Assembly: GCA_003523055.1 (NCBI GenBank)
Contig: DPHC01000002.1
Location: forward strand, 462,813 to 514,829
Source of the DNA: Dehalococcoidia bacterium
GTDB lineage: Bacteria; Chloroflexota; Dehalococcoidia; Lucifugimonadales; UBA3495
Length of the DNA: 52,017 nt
Reading direction: 5' to 3'
Each line of letters starts with the position of its first letter. Positions within the stretch are counted from its first letter, which is position 1. Positions 51,994-52,017 of the stretch are shown here, piece by piece. The position numbers and the translations under genes were made by a program. The notes beneath the pieces are model-generated. The model saw only the letters and a list, made by a program, of their open reading frames with translations. It had not been told where the DNA came from and did not search any database.

Positions 51994-52017
51994 GCTACAG
52001 AGACATGTCTCTGTAGC
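51994..52017 (+). terminator. Perfect 24-bp palindrome, probable terminator
   Basis: gctacagagaca and its exact reverse complement, with no loop, 18 bases after the stop of the barrel gene. It reaches the window end, so any U-tract is not visible. Confidence 0.55.

Noticed and set aside
1..52017. CRISPR arrays, tRNA/rRNA genes, insertion sequences, prophage, or biosynthetic clusters
   Set aside because: I looked for regular direct repeats with spacers, transposase-like proteins, integrases and RNA-gene patterns; none seen. Intergenic gaps are under 220 bases.

Overview
The window is a dense, AT-rich stretch of bacterial chromosome carrying mostly housekeeping genes, with short intergenic gaps, several TTG/GTG starts and no rRNA, tRNA, CRISPR array, insertion sequence or phage gene that I can see. 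The gene families suggest a free-living Chloroflexota bacterium, most likely of the marine SAR202/Dehalococcoidia type. The grounds are a short EF-Ts, PAC2 and bifunctional-nuclease-family genes, and catabolic families such as CaiB/BaiF, an xanthine-dehydrogenase-type molybdoenzyme, HpcH/HpaI lyases, FAH-fold enzymes and dimeric alpha-beta barrel proteins. This assignment is inference; no rRNA marker is present.

Layout. (1) 1-9638, plus strand: rpsB (5' end off the window)-tsf-pyrH-frr-uppS-cdsA-dxr-rseP-ispG-proS, a translation / nucleotide / isoprenoid / membrane operon. (2) 9647-11729, minus strand: an accessory trio (MFS transporter, DUF3467-like protein, HicB-like small protein) set between proS and pheS. 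(3) 11756-17061, plus strand: a near-consensus promoter, pheS-pheT, moeA and an unrecognised 136-aa gene, ending in a perfect 34-bp palindrome. (4) 17071-20828, minus strand: an unknown gene, an amidohydrolase, a PAC2-family protein, then infC-rpmI-rplT; infC appears to start at a rare AUA codon. (5) 20959-30256, plus strand: ybeY, dnaX, ybaB, recR, recO, an orphan biotinyl-domain protein, uvrA, an MBL-fold hydrolase and an M16 peptidase. (6) 30233-32254: a FAH-family gene diverging from a 2-hydroxyacid dehydrogenase. (7) 32272-39098, minus strand: a complete F-type ATP synthase operon (atpI/Z-like, B, E, F, H, A, G, D, C) with a one-domain epsilon subunit and a His-rich insert in subunit a. 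(8) 39235-41523, minus strand: a DUF151 bifunctional-nuclease protein, a coiled-coil protein, coaD and rsmD. (9) 41623-52017: ribF, tyrS, an acyl-CoA mutase large subunit with isobutyryl-CoA-mutase-type residues, a molybdopterin hydroxylase large subunit, a CaiB/BaiF CoA-transferase with a CitE-type CoA lyase, a 2-keto-4-pentenoate-hydratase-like enzyme, a DUF378 membrane protein and a duplicated alpha-beta barrel protein.

The core sections supply ribosome assembly, isoprenoid and phospholipid synthesis, tRNA charging, DNA repair and ATP synthesis. The last 8 kb looks like a catabolic neighbourhood that would funnel organic acids through CoA-thioester chemistry; moeA would supply the cofactor of the molybdoenzyme, while its electron-transfer subunits and the B12 subunit of the mutase must lie elsewhere. 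I found no wholly new system; the best leads are the AUA start, the mutase residues, the lone molybdoenzyme, the ATP synthase oddities, a FAH protein without its metal glutamates, and several stop-codon-overlapping palindromes. No gene-free stretch exceeds 300 bases; the longest (50696-50914, 51119-51316, 31067-31258 and 39099-39234) hold the promoters, repeats and hairpins listed.
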